Of a stretch of 10,087 nt of DNA, positions 1 through 6,757 are shown piece by piece. Numbering within the stretch: position 1 is the first letter of the stretch; each line of letters opens with the position of its first letter. The DNA comes from Leptolinea sp. (lineage in GTDB: Bacteria > Chloroflexota > Anaerolineae > Anaerolineales > Anaerolineaceae), in the NCBI GenBank assembly GCA_022837205.1, contig JALHEL010000112.1, positions 1 to 10,087 on the forward strand. The letters are read 5' to 3'. A program made the position numbers and the translations under genes. The notes beneath the pieces are model-generated. The model was not told where the DNA came from. It did not search any database and saw nothing but the letters and a program-made list of their open reading frames with translations.

Positions 1-519
1 TCTTCTCCCGAAAGCTTTTGGGAGAAGACTTTGTTTTCCCAGAGACGGGCACTGATGGACCTGATCCGTTTACAACTCTACGGTTTCATGTGGGCTGCGA
101 CCGGAATCGATCAAGATTATCCGGCGGATTACCCTGTGGCTCAAGTGGATTTTGATCGGGACAATTCTTTTCACGGAGTGGACGGAATCTATCCAAACGA
201 TCAAATGGCATGGGAATTGTTGAATGTCGGGATGAGAATCGCCGGTAATGTTCCGGTGATCTTAATAAACGAACCGATTTTAATCAGTGATGGTGAAAAT
301 TCGGATATCCGCTATAATTTTTACTATCCCCGTCAGGCTTATGACGTTTGGCGGAAAGATTTGGCTGATCGATGTACCGAAGAAAAATGGAAGTGCCTGG
401 ATCTTTGGAATTTATTGTCCCAATCTGATTTCACAAACAGCGCAATCCATTATAATTCTGAAGGAGGACAGAAGGTAGTCGATACGATTTTGGATGTCCT
501 CCCTGAAAGTTTGCAATAA
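1..519 (+). CDS. SGNH-hydrolase-like protein, C-terminal part (5' end outside window)
   Basis: The reading frame is open from base 1 and stops with TAA at 517-519, so this is the C-terminal part of a longer protein. An in-frame TTG at 31 could be read as a start, but no ribosome binding site supports it and the frame continues upstream without a stop. Visible elements are a hydrophobic strand ending in INEP, an NSDIRYNFYY stretch, and a late FTNSAIHYN block where the His fits the catalytic His of the last SGNH block. The usual Asp position before it appears to be Asn or Ser. From family knowledge, proteins of this type occur next to MBOAT acyltransferases and acyl carrier proteins in Anaerolineae and act outside the membrane in acyl transfer to envelope polymers. 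Here a secreted SGNH protein and an ACP follow closely, which supports that reading. The exact substrate and the nucleophile block, which would lie upstream, cannot be seen. Confidence 0.72.
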   Translation, partial: SSPESFWEKTLFSQRRALMDLIRLQLYGFMWAATGIDQDYPADYPVAQVDFDRDNSFHGVDGIYPNDQMAWELLNVGMRIAGNVPVILINEPILISDGENSDIRYNFYYPRQAYDVWRKDLADRCTEEKWKCLDLWNLLSQSDFTNSAIHYNSEGGQKVVDTILDVLPESLQ

Positions 520-528
520 AAAATAAAA

Positions 529-1398
529 ATGAAAAAGCCTCCCTCGTGTAGCAAAAATCTCTTTTTTCTGATTCTTTCGCTGCCCTTCTTTTTTTCGGTT
601 CCATCTTTTGCACAATCCATCGAAGATCGTCGTCCTTCCGATTTTGGCAGAACTTGGCAAGATTTGCCGATCGTACCGGAATTAAATGAGAATTCGCTGC
701 GAATTTTGAAAGCCGGAATCGCTGCGGGTCATAATCCGCATGCTTTTTCAAAGGTTGGTGATTGCGATACCAGTACGGACTGGTATTTGGCGGATTTTGA
801 TAAAGATTCCCGATACTATAATTTGGGCGAATATAGAGATCGATTTGAACCTGTTTTATCTTATTACAAGGGATCATTTTCTCATCGAAGTTTAGCGGCA
901 AAACCCGGTTTTTCGGCTGCTTCGGTATTGTCCAATTATTGGCTGGATTTTAATTCTTGCGAGCCCGATGAACTTCCGCTCACCTGCGAATATCGCATTC
1001 AGAATCCTCTGATTGTATTGATCTCGTTGGGTACAAATGACGGATATAATCCGCCGGCATTCAAAGAGAATTTAAGGACAATCATTGAAATCACTTTATC
1101 GGAAAATCGGTTGCCGATTCTGATGACCAAAGCTGATAATGTCGAGGGAGATTTTTCCATCAATCAAGATATCGCTGATTTGGCACAGGAATATGATTTG
1201 CCGCTCTGGAATTTTTGGGCTGCCATTCAAGATTTACCGAATCACGGACTTGTAGAGGATGGTATTCATTTAACTTTTTATAAGAATGATTTTGCCGATC
1301 CGAATGCATTTAATTATGCATGGACCTATCGTAATTTGACAGCATTGCAACTGCTTGAAAAGCTGATGCAGGCGACAGAGAAGTTGCAAAATAAATAA
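529..1398 (+). CDS. Secreted SGNH/GDSL-family hydrolase
   Basis: A 289-residue protein with an N-terminal signal peptide (basic MKK, hydrophobic core about 10-24, likely cleavage after SFA at residue 28), so it acts outside the cytoplasm. SGNH landmarks follow in order: a block-I-like VGDCDT at 76-81, a GTND block III at 168-171, and DGIH at 244-247 giving the Asp and His of the catalytic site. Block I reads GDC where GDS is usual, placing Cys79 at the nucleophile position. From memory, GDC versions recur in Chloroflexota relatives, so this may be a subfamily trait. The start is ATG, 9 nt after the previous stop. It has no clear Shine-Dalgarno, which suggests translational coupling, and the signal peptide fixes the start. 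The likely role is as an esterase or acyltransferase on an envelope glycan or lipid, together with the preceding SGNH protein and the following ACP. The substrate is unknown. Confidence 0.83.
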   Translation: MKKPPSCSKNLFFLILSLPFFFSVPSFAQSIEDRRPSDFGRTWQDLPIVPELNENSLRILKAGIAAGHNPHAFSKVGDCDTSTDWYLADFDKDSRYYNLGEYRDRFEPVLSYYKGSFSHRSLAAKPGFSAASVLSNYWLDFNSCEPDELPLTCEYRIQNPLIVLISLGTNDGYNPPAFKENLRTIIEITLSENRLPILMTKADNVEGDFSINQDIADLAQEYDLPLWNFWAAIQDLPNHGLVEDGIHLTFYKNDFADPNAFNYAWTYRNLTALQLLEKLMQATEKLQNK

Positions 1399-1407
1399 GA
1401 GGAATAA

Positions 1408-1653
1408 ATGATTGAGATAGTAGATATACTTATTGACAAGATCAAAAATGAGATTCTGAATCAACCCAATCGAAAATTAAAATCGGATACACCATTAATC
1501 AGCAGCGGTCTGATTGATTCATTTCATTTAGTCGATTTGGCGTTGATGATAGAAGATACATTCGGTGTTCATATCGAGGATTACGAACTGCGATCCGATA
1601 TATTTGACACCGTGGATGATCTTGCGTTGCTGATTGATTCCCGCATGTCTTAA
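1408..1653 (+). CDS. Acyl carrier protein
   Basis: An 81-residue, acidic, four-helix-type carrier protein. The phosphopantetheine attachment site is the DSF motif at residues 37-39 (Ser38), inside GLIDSFHLVDLALMIE, followed by the usual FGV...IEDYEL segment. Length and motif fit stand-alone acyl or peptidyl carrier proteins of the DltC/ACP type. The start ATG is preceded by AGAGGA at 1398-1403, a good Shine-Dalgarno. The gap from the upstream SGNH gene is 9 nt, so the genes are surely one transcript. Being next to SGNH proteins rather than fatty-acid synthesis genes argues for a dedicated carrier that presents an acyl or aminoacyl group to a membrane O-acyltransferase. The loading ligase and the MBOAT protein would be expected left of the window. 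The function class is nearly certain and the pathway is inferred. Confidence 0.88.
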   Translation: MIEIVDILIDKIKNEILNQPNRKLKSDTPLISSGLIDSFHLVDLALMIEDTFGVHIEDYELRSDIFDTVDDLALLIDSRMS

Positions 1654-1679
1654 TCCATTAATTTTCTGTTTCAGGCGAA

Positions 1680-2189
1680 TCATCCGTAACCCGCAAATTG
1701 GTCCAGATCAAGCGGTTGAAGCGGGATTCCTTCCGGAAAATGTTGCCGGTAATATTGAATCGCTCCGAGCATCGGCGGGAAGATTTTATCGGTGGGAATA
1801 TTCCAACTGGCAAAGAAACGAAATTCAACAGGTTTCTCACGAGAAATGCGGAGCGAACCGTGCACACTGGTCGGAATAAAGACCGCATAAACGGGTGTAA
1901 TATTTGCGGAATCTTCATCAATATAATTTAATTCACCGTCTGAAAAAAGTTGAATCAACATTCCTTTTTCGATAAATACGTTCGTAACGTAAAGGACGGT
2001 TCGTTGAAGACATTCGAAAACACTTTCATCCGGCTGCATCGCCCCACCCGGTAATTCCCAACAGCTGTTTTCGTTTTTTCGAATTAATAACAAATTCCCT
2101 TGCGGATCGGTAATATAAGTCAACGCAAAAAATTCCACCAAAGGAAAGCTGCCTGCTAATTGATGGAGGCGAGAATGATAATCACCCAT
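1680..2189 (-). CDS. Nudix-fold protein with degenerate catalytic box
   Basis: A 169-residue protein with the Nudix fold pattern: FALTYITDPQGNLLLIRK strand pair, WELPGG at 44-49, and a following helix. The Nudix box (G-x5-E-x7-R-E-U-x-E-E-x-G-U) starts correctly with Gly49, Glu55 and Arg63. The metal-binding part is lost: Thr64 replaces the first Glu, Tyr67 and Val68 replace the EE pair, and Asn70 replaces Gly. Pyrophosphohydrolase activity is therefore unlikely in the classic sense; a ligand-binding or regulatory role is possible. The ATG lies 1 nt after the rpoD stop, with an AGGGAA Shine-Dalgarno-like stretch inside the rpoD end, so it is the last gene of the dnaG-rpoD operon and probably translationally coupled. 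Its stop faces the ACP gene 26 bp away. The reading frame is intact, so this is a maintained protein rather than an obvious pseudogene. Confidence 0.8.
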   Translation of the reverse strand: MGDYHSRLHQLAGSFPLVEFFALTYITDPQGNLLLIRKNENSCWELPGGAMQPDESVFECLQRTVLYVTNVFIEKGMLIQLFSDGELNYIDEDSANITPVYAVFIPTSVHGSLRISREKPVEFRFFASWNIPTDKIFPPMLGAIQYYRQHFPEGIPLQPLDLDQFAGYG

Positions 2190-2190
2190 A

Positions 2191-3738
2191 TTATGAGAAA
2201 TATTCCCTTAAAACTCGGCTCCGGACCGGATGCCGTAATTTCCTTAGCGCCTTGGCCTCAATTTGGCGAACGCGTTCGCGGGTTATATTAAATTTCTTGC
2301 TCACTTCTTCCAGAGTCTGCTCTTCTCCGTCGATCAAACCGAATCGGTACTCCAAGACTTGACGCTCTCGTTCCGTCAAAATGTCCAGCGTTTTCATCAC
2401 CTGATCTTTTAAAATTTCCTTGGCAGCCGCATCCATCGGCTCCAACGCATCTTCATCTTCAAGAAAATCTCCGAATTGGCCGCTTTCTTCATCTCCGATC
2501 GGGTGTTCCAGCGATATGGGCTCTTCTGCGGATTGCAGCAGATTCTGAACTTTGTTTATCGCTATCGATAATTTTTTCTGAAGATCCGGGCTCAGCGGTT
2601 TGTTTTGCTCTCGACAGGTCCTTATTCTTTCGCTGTCCTCGGGATCCAAAAAATGAGCTTCGATGGCAAGTTCTTCCATACTCGGATTTCGGCCAAGCTC
2701 TTGAACCAACTTTCGCTGGATCTTCATGACCTTGTTTACGGCATCAACCATATGTGCGGGGATTCGAATAATACGAGCCTGTTCTGCGATGTAACGGCTG
2801 ATTGCTTGCCGAATCCACCAAGTGGAATAGGTGCTGAATTTGAACCCTCTGCGCGGATCAAATTTATGGACGGCGCGCAACAATCCTATGTTTCCTTCTT
2901 GAATTAAATCCAAAAACGAAATTCCTCTTCCGAGATATCGTTTTGCAATACTGACAACCAGACGTAAATTCGCGCGGATCAAAATCTGATTTGCCACTTC
3001 GGATTGGGTTTGAACCTTGTTAATATGGGTAATCATATCAAAGGAAACCGGCAGCATTTCGATTAAAGTTTTCTGATCGGGAAGTACATTGCCGTTTGCC
3101 TTCAAGTATTCAAGAAGTTTATCCTGCATGCTTTCAGGCAGTAGATAGAGTCCCAAAAAAATATCATAAACCGGATCGACGACTTTGTACCAATCCGGAT
3201 CGGAACCCCATCTTCCATTATCCAGATAAGAGCGAATATAAGAAGGACTTTCACTTTTCCAAGCTCGCAGTAATTGCTGCGCTTCCGTTGTCATTTGAAC
3301 TAAATCCGGCAGCGGATACTCTTCTTTATAAGCCTTAATGGCTTCCGTTGATTTCTCCCATGCTTTACTGAGTTGGACACAAATCTCCCGATAAAGACTT
3401 TCGATGAACCGGTCTTCGGAAACATCGCCGATTGCCGCTTCGCAACGGTCCATAAAATCGACAGCGGCGATACAGGTCGCGAGTCGGAATTCATCATCGG
3501 TACTTAATAAATCAACCATCCCGATTTCTTTAAGATACAGACGAACAGGATCCTCATAATTGGCGCTGTCTAAAAGTAAATCTTCGTCCGACCAATCAAG
3601 ATTCAGATCCAAGTCCCGGTCCCAATTCGCCATATCCATATCCTCTGTGATATCGATATCTTCTGCGATATTTTCCCAATCATCCTGCGGCTCATTTTCA
3701 GCCTTTTTCTTTTCGTTTTTTTTCGGTTCATTTGCCAT
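2191..3738 (-). CDS. rpoD: RNA polymerase primary sigma factor (SigA/RpoD)
   Basis: A 515-residue housekeeping sigma-70 factor that directs RNA polymerase to most promoters. In order: a very acidic N-terminus (about 1-60, region 1.1-like), region 1.2 with DPVRLYLKEIG at 63-73, a long non-conserved region (about 100-240), regions 2.1-2.4 (about 255-318) with core-binding and melting motifs including DLIQEGNIGL and STYSTWWIRQAI, region 3 with RIPAHMV at 325-331, region 3.2 with GDFLEDEDAL at 423-432, and region 4 with the helix-turn-helix around 475-502 (TLEEV, TRERVRQIEAKAL, RKLRHP). About 20-25 extra charged residues (roughly 364-390) sit between region 3 and PISLE at 407-411, a feature I associate with Anaerolineae SigA. 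The ATG overlaps the end of dnaG by 11 bp and has GAGGAA at 3743-3748, so the two are translationally linked in the macromolecular-synthesis operon arrangement. Confidence 0.97.
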   Translation of the reverse strand: MANEPKKNEKKKAENEPQDDWENIAEDIDITEDMDMANWDRDLDLNLDWSDEDLLLDSANYEDPVRLYLKEIGMVDLLSTDDEFRLATCIAAVDFMDRCEAAIGDVSEDRFIESLYREICVQLSKAWEKSTEAIKAYKEEYPLPDLVQMTTEAQQLLRAWKSESPSYIRSYLDNGRWGSDPDWYKVVDPVYDIFLGLYLLPESMQDKLLEYLKANGNVLPDQKTLIEMLPVSFDMITHINKVQTQSEVANQILIRANLRLVVSIAKRYLGRGISFLDLIQEGNIGLLRAVHKFDPRRGFKFSTYSTWWIRQAISRYIAEQARIIRIPAHMVDAVNKVMKIQRKLVQELGRNPSMEELAIEAHFLDPEDSERIRTCREQNKPLSPDLQKKLSIAINKVQNLLQSAEEPISLEHPIGDEESGQFGDFLEDEDALEPMDAAAKEILKDQVMKTLDILTERERQVLEYRFGLIDGEEQTLEEVSKKFNITRERVRQIEAKALRKLRHPVRSRVLREYFS

Positions 3739-5689
3739 TGGGTTCCTCGGTTAAGCGTTGATCAAGACTTTTCAGCAGTTTTTCCAGATTTTTCCTCTCA
3801 TGGATCAGTTGATCGATTAAACGGTCGTACTCTTCTGGATTTGATCCCGATTCAAGCTGCTCCTTATACAGAGTCTGGAGTTCCAACTGATTAAATATAT
3901 TTTTCTCGTTTCGCAGATAGGCGACGGAACGGGTCAAATCAATGTCCAAATCGACCGGATTGATGCTCCCCTTGAAATTCGGTTTGCGGATTTTTTCAAA
4001 TGTCGGCCTGATCGAGTCCGGGATATTCTCGATAATATATTTTTGTGTATTGAGCTCATCATCCTGATTAAGCCCGTCGAAATAACAGCCGGCGATCACA
4101 CGCAAATCCGATTCCTCAAAGTCTTCTTTGCGTAAAGGGCCGAGATTATATTTTCTGAGGTTCCGATCGATTTTTGAAATAGCGCCGGGAGTATTATAGA
4201 AATGATATAAAAATTGCAGGATGGTCATTTCTTTACTGTAAATTCCTTCTTTCGGATCAAAAACAAGCGAAGGCTTCGATTGAAAATCGAGGCGGTCCGG
4301 AATTTCCCATTGAGTTGATTTCTTTGACTTTTGCGGAGAAATATAATTCAGCAGATTTTCATCGATCTTCAGAAAGCGTGCCAACTGTTGTCGATAGGTT
4401 TCCCGTTCAATCGGATCGACAACTTCGCGGATTAATGGCATGATTTGCTTGGCAATTTCACTTTTTGTCTTCCCATCTTCCAAATTTCGACCGTTTGCCA
4501 ATGTTTCCATCATAAAAATCACGACGGGCTTGGCATTATCCAAAATTTGTTGCCATTCGGACGGATCCCGTAAAACTACCTCATCCGGGTCCATTCCTTC
4601 GGGGATTCGAGTAATTCGGATATCGGCGTTCAGCTTCCGTTCTTGACGGATCAGCGTTTGGCTTTCGACCGTCTCTTCTTTATCGTTTTTTACGGCGGAA
4701 CGAATCACATCGATTCCGCGGATAGTGGCGACATCACCGGCTGCGTCGGCATCCAGTGCCAAGATCATGTTTTTGGATTGGCGCGCCAATAATTTTGCCT
4801 GGTCCGTACTTAATGCGGTTCCCATCGGGGATACGGTATTGGTAAAACCGGCTTGATGCAGAATGATTACATCCAAATACCCTTCAACGATGACCGCTTG
4901 GTTTTTCTCGCGAATGGAAGATTTTGCCCGATTTAAACCAAAGAGCGTCTTTCCTTTGTCAAAAAGGACGGTCTGAGGAGAATTTAAAAATTTGGGTACA
5001 TCGTTCGGATCGAGAATTCTGGCTCCGAATCCGATCGGGTTACCGGATGAATCATGGATCGGAATCATGATCCGGTTTCGAAAGCGGTCAAAAATTTTAC
5101 CGTCTTTAATAATCTCGCCTTTGTCGTCTCGTTGCTCACTGACAAGCCCGACGTCGATCAGATCCTGCCGGCCGGCGTTCATCGATAAAAGATGTTGAAG
5201 CAAGGCGTCCCAAGAATCGGGGGCATATCCCATTTCGAAGTTATGAATGGTCTCATCCGTGAGACCTCTCTTATGAAGATAGTCCAATGCCGGTTTCCCT
5301 ATGGGATTATGGATCAAATTGTTATGATAATAATCAATGGCATTTTGCATCAGCTGATGCAAATTATTGATTTGTTCTTTTTTTGTTTTGTCTTCCTGTT
5401 TGAAAGTTTCCAACTTGATTCCGGCCCGATTTGCCAAGACCTGAAGGGCTTGCTGGAAATCAAGATTGTCGCGTTTCATCAAGAAGCTGAAAATATCTCC
5501 GCCTTCAGCACATTGGCCGAAGCAGCGCCAGCTGCCCGAATCCGGAAATACAACGAAAGAAGGCGTACGCGTATTGGGATGAAACGGACAAAAGCCGATA
5601 TAATTCTTTCCCGTTCGTCGTAGTTTTACCGTTTCCGAGACAAGATCAACGATATCGATCTGATTTTTTATTTCATCAATTTGTGACAA
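3728..5689 (-). CDS. dnaG: DNA primase DnaG
   Basis: A 653-residue replicative primase that makes RNA primers at the fork and docks on DnaB helicase. The N-terminal zinc domain has Cys34, His37, Cys56 and Cys60 (CPFH then CFGQC). The second pair is spaced C-x3-C instead of C-x2-C, a variant I recall in Chloroflexota. The catalytic core contains RNA-polymerase-domain motifs (RFRNRIMIPI, GFGAR) and the TOPRIM motifs EGYLD at 269-273 and DADAAGD at 313-319, with DPDE at 367-370. The rest (about 400-653) is the helical helicase-binding region and a charged coiled tail. Length is typical. The start is TTG: AGAGGG at 5696-5701 lies 6 nt upstream, and an in-frame TGA just before that rules out a longer protein. 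A TAAAAT at 5708-5713 (minus strand) may be the -10 box, but no convincing -35 was found. Confidence 0.96.
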   Translation of the reverse strand: MSQIDEIKNQIDIVDLVSETVKLRRTGKNYIGFCPFHPNTRTPSFVVFPDSGSWRCFGQCAEGGDIFSFLMKRDNLDFQQALQVLANRAGIKLETFKQEDKTKKEQINNLHQLMQNAIDYYHNNLIHNPIGKPALDYLHKRGLTDETIHNFEMGYAPDSWDALLQHLLSMNAGRQDLIDVGLVSEQRDDKGEIIKDGKIFDRFRNRIMIPIHDSSGNPIGFGARILDPNDVPKFLNSPQTVLFDKGKTLFGLNRAKSSIREKNQAVIVEGYLDVIILHQAGFTNTVSPMGTALSTDQAKLLARQSKNMILALDADAAGDVATIRGIDVIRSAVKNDKEETVESQTLIRQERKLNADIRITRIPEGMDPDEVVLRDPSEWQQILDNAKPVVIFMMETLANGRNLEDGKTKSEIAKQIMPLIREVVDPIERETYRQQLARFLKIDENLLNYISPQKSKKSTQWEIPDRLDFQSKPSLVFDPKEGIYSKEMTILQFLYHFYNTPGAISKIDRNLRKYNLGPLRKEDFEESDLRVIAGCYFDGLNQDDELNTQKYIIENIPDSIRPTFEKIRKPNFKGSINPVDLDIDLTRSVAYLRNEKNIFNQLELQTLYKEQLESGSNPEEYDRLIDQLIHERKNLEKLLKSLDQRLTEEPNGK

Positions 5690-5695
5690 TGAAAT

Positions 5696-5701
5696 CCCTC
5701 T
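5696..5701 (-). promoter_or_regulatory. Shine-Dalgarno site fixing the TTG start of dnaG
   Basis: AGAGGG on the minus strand, 6 nt before the TTG at 5687-5689. An in-frame stop (TGA at 5705-5707 on the minus strand) lies just upstream and no ATG or GTG occurs between, so this site decides the non-ATG start. Confidence 0.75.
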
Positions 5702-5845
5702 CGTTCAATTTTACAACAATAATCGGACGGCATTGTTAAGGGACAAAGTAATCGATTGGGATTATTTGATAAATTAAAAAAAGAACTTATTGGAGGGAGA
5801 AAGACCGGCCGGATATTTTTCAAGAACTTATAAAAATTCAACGGT

Positions 5846-5880
5846 TCGATATCGGAGCATTTTCTCTATTCCGATACCGA
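5846..5880 (-). terminator. Possible weak terminator hairpin after the broken hydrolase gene
   Basis: A stem TATCGGA / TCCGATA (5850-5856 with 5870-5876) extends across one mismatch by three more pairs, with a 13-nt loop. It begins 10 nt after the stop at 5890 on the minus strand. A short T-run (five T) follows only after about 10 nt, so termination would be weak. It may equally be a chance inverted repeat. Confidence 0.3.
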
Positions 5881-5889
5881 TGAAGAATT

Positions 5890-6610
5890 TCATGATTCGG
5901 TTTGAAGGGCATCCGTCGATTGATTTTCCGGTAAGAGGAAATTCCGAATCTCCGCAACATATCGCTGCGGAAAGCGGCTGAATAATTCTCCGTGCCCCAA
6001 ATTCCCGAATATTCTGATTCGCATGGCCGGCAAATATTCTTTCATTTTCTTTGCTGTTTTTGCGGGGTACGGTTCTCGTTGGCCGTGCCAAAAAGTTACC
6101 TGAGCTTTGGTTTGTCCGACATAAGGCGAGATTTCGTATTCAAAGGCGGCTTTACAGGCATTTGTGATTGTTTTCTCGGACAAATTAAAAAATAACATAT
6201 TATAAAGGGCTAAATTTAGATAACATGGAGATCCACATGGACGCATATGGTCTGCTGAGACTTCCCGGTGTGCTTGCGCAAGCTCCGTCCAAGATTACCC
6301 GATCCATTTGGATTTTATTCCGGGTCAATAATTCAATCGCAATCGTTCCTCCCAATGAAAATCCCAAGACTCCGCTGAGATGGCGATCGAAATCATCGAC
6401 AACCTTTTTTTCAATTTTTTCCGCTTCCTCTTGGACGGTTTGAAAATTGGATCGGTTATCCGGATTATGTCCGTCCAGCACCGGAATTACCAAAAAATAA
6501 TCATCCATCAATAACGGAACTATTTCGTCGAAAGATTTCCAGGTCATCGCTAAGCCATGTAGCAGCAGTAAAGAAGGATTTTTCTGATTTCCGAAAGTTT
6601 TAAAATCCAT
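5890..6610 (-). pseudogene. Alpha/beta hydrolase broken by a frameshift
   Basis: Two overlapping minus-strand frames together give one alpha/beta-hydrolase of about 240 residues. The first (6610 to 6200, 136 residues) starts MDFKTFGN, has the oxyanion HG at residues 18-19, a VLDGH loop, and the nucleophile elbow GFSLGG with Ser85. It runs into TAA at 6200. The second frame, one base forward, continues LYNMLFF, ends at 5890, and carries the missing parts: FWHGQREP with a candidate acid, and LGHGEL with the catalytic His (codon at 5992-5994). The simplest repair is removal of one base in the CCCTTT run around 6203-6208. Both halves are otherwise intact, so the event is recent or is an assembly error in a homopolymer. 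From memory the full protein resembles small hydrolases common in Firmicutes, so transfer is possible. The substrate is unknown. AAAGG about 10 nt before the ATG can serve as ribosome binding site. Confidence 0.85.
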
Positions 6611-6654
6611 GAATATTGTGCCTTTCTTTCAGAGAATGAAACGAATATTTACCC

Positions 6655-6681
6655 ATTATAATCAAGCCGGCGGCTAATCAA
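6655..6681 (-). promoter_or_regulatory. Sigma-A-type promoter for the alpha/beta hydrolase, with palindrome in the spacer
   Basis: On the minus strand a perfect TATAAT -10 box lies at 6655-6660, about 45 nt before the ATG at 6610. A TTGATT -35-like box lies at 6676-6681 with a 15-nt spacer, which is short. The spacer is nearly filled by the palindrome AGCCGCCGGCT (6665-6675, arms AGCCG/CGGCT), which could be an operator. Confidence 0.5.
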
Positions 6682-6698
6682 CCTAAATGATAATTTTG

Positions 6699-6725
6699 TT
6701 TATCGATTGGGAAAGAACCGATAAA
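6699..6725 (-). terminator. Hairpin after the intact Nudix gene, without a clear U-tract
   Basis: On the minus strand a 10-bp stem (6716-6725 with 6699-6708, one G-U pair) encloses a 7-nt loop. It starts 33 nt after the Nudix stop at 6758. It is followed by ACAAAATT rather than a run of T, so it may be a weak or factor-assisted terminator, or an mRNA-end stabiliser. Confidence 0.35.
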
Positions 6726-6757
6726 AACAATTCGCAAGCAGAAACATATAATAAAAA

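Noticed and set aside
31..519. TTG at 31 as a true gene start
   Set aside because: The frame is open to base 1 and there is no ribosome binding site before the TTG; a cut-off gene is the simpler reading.
1635..1682. TGATTC / GAATCA as a bidirectional terminator between the convergent genes
   Set aside because: The arms are 6 bp, separated by 36 nt, and overlap both coding ends; no stable hairpin or T-run is seen.
5804..5811. CCGGCCGG palindrome upstream of dnaG
   Set aside because: It is only 8 bp with no loop and no symmetric flanks; chance occurrence is likely.
6195..6215. Programmed +1 frameshift in the hydrolase
   Set aside because: No known slippery pattern or stimulatory structure is visible at the junction; mutation or a base-count error in the CCCTTT run is simpler.
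5890..6246. A separate gene starting at 6246
   Set aside because: Its first residues are not hydrolase-like and the rest supplies the missing acid and His of the upstream hydrolase frame, so it is the second half of one broken gene.
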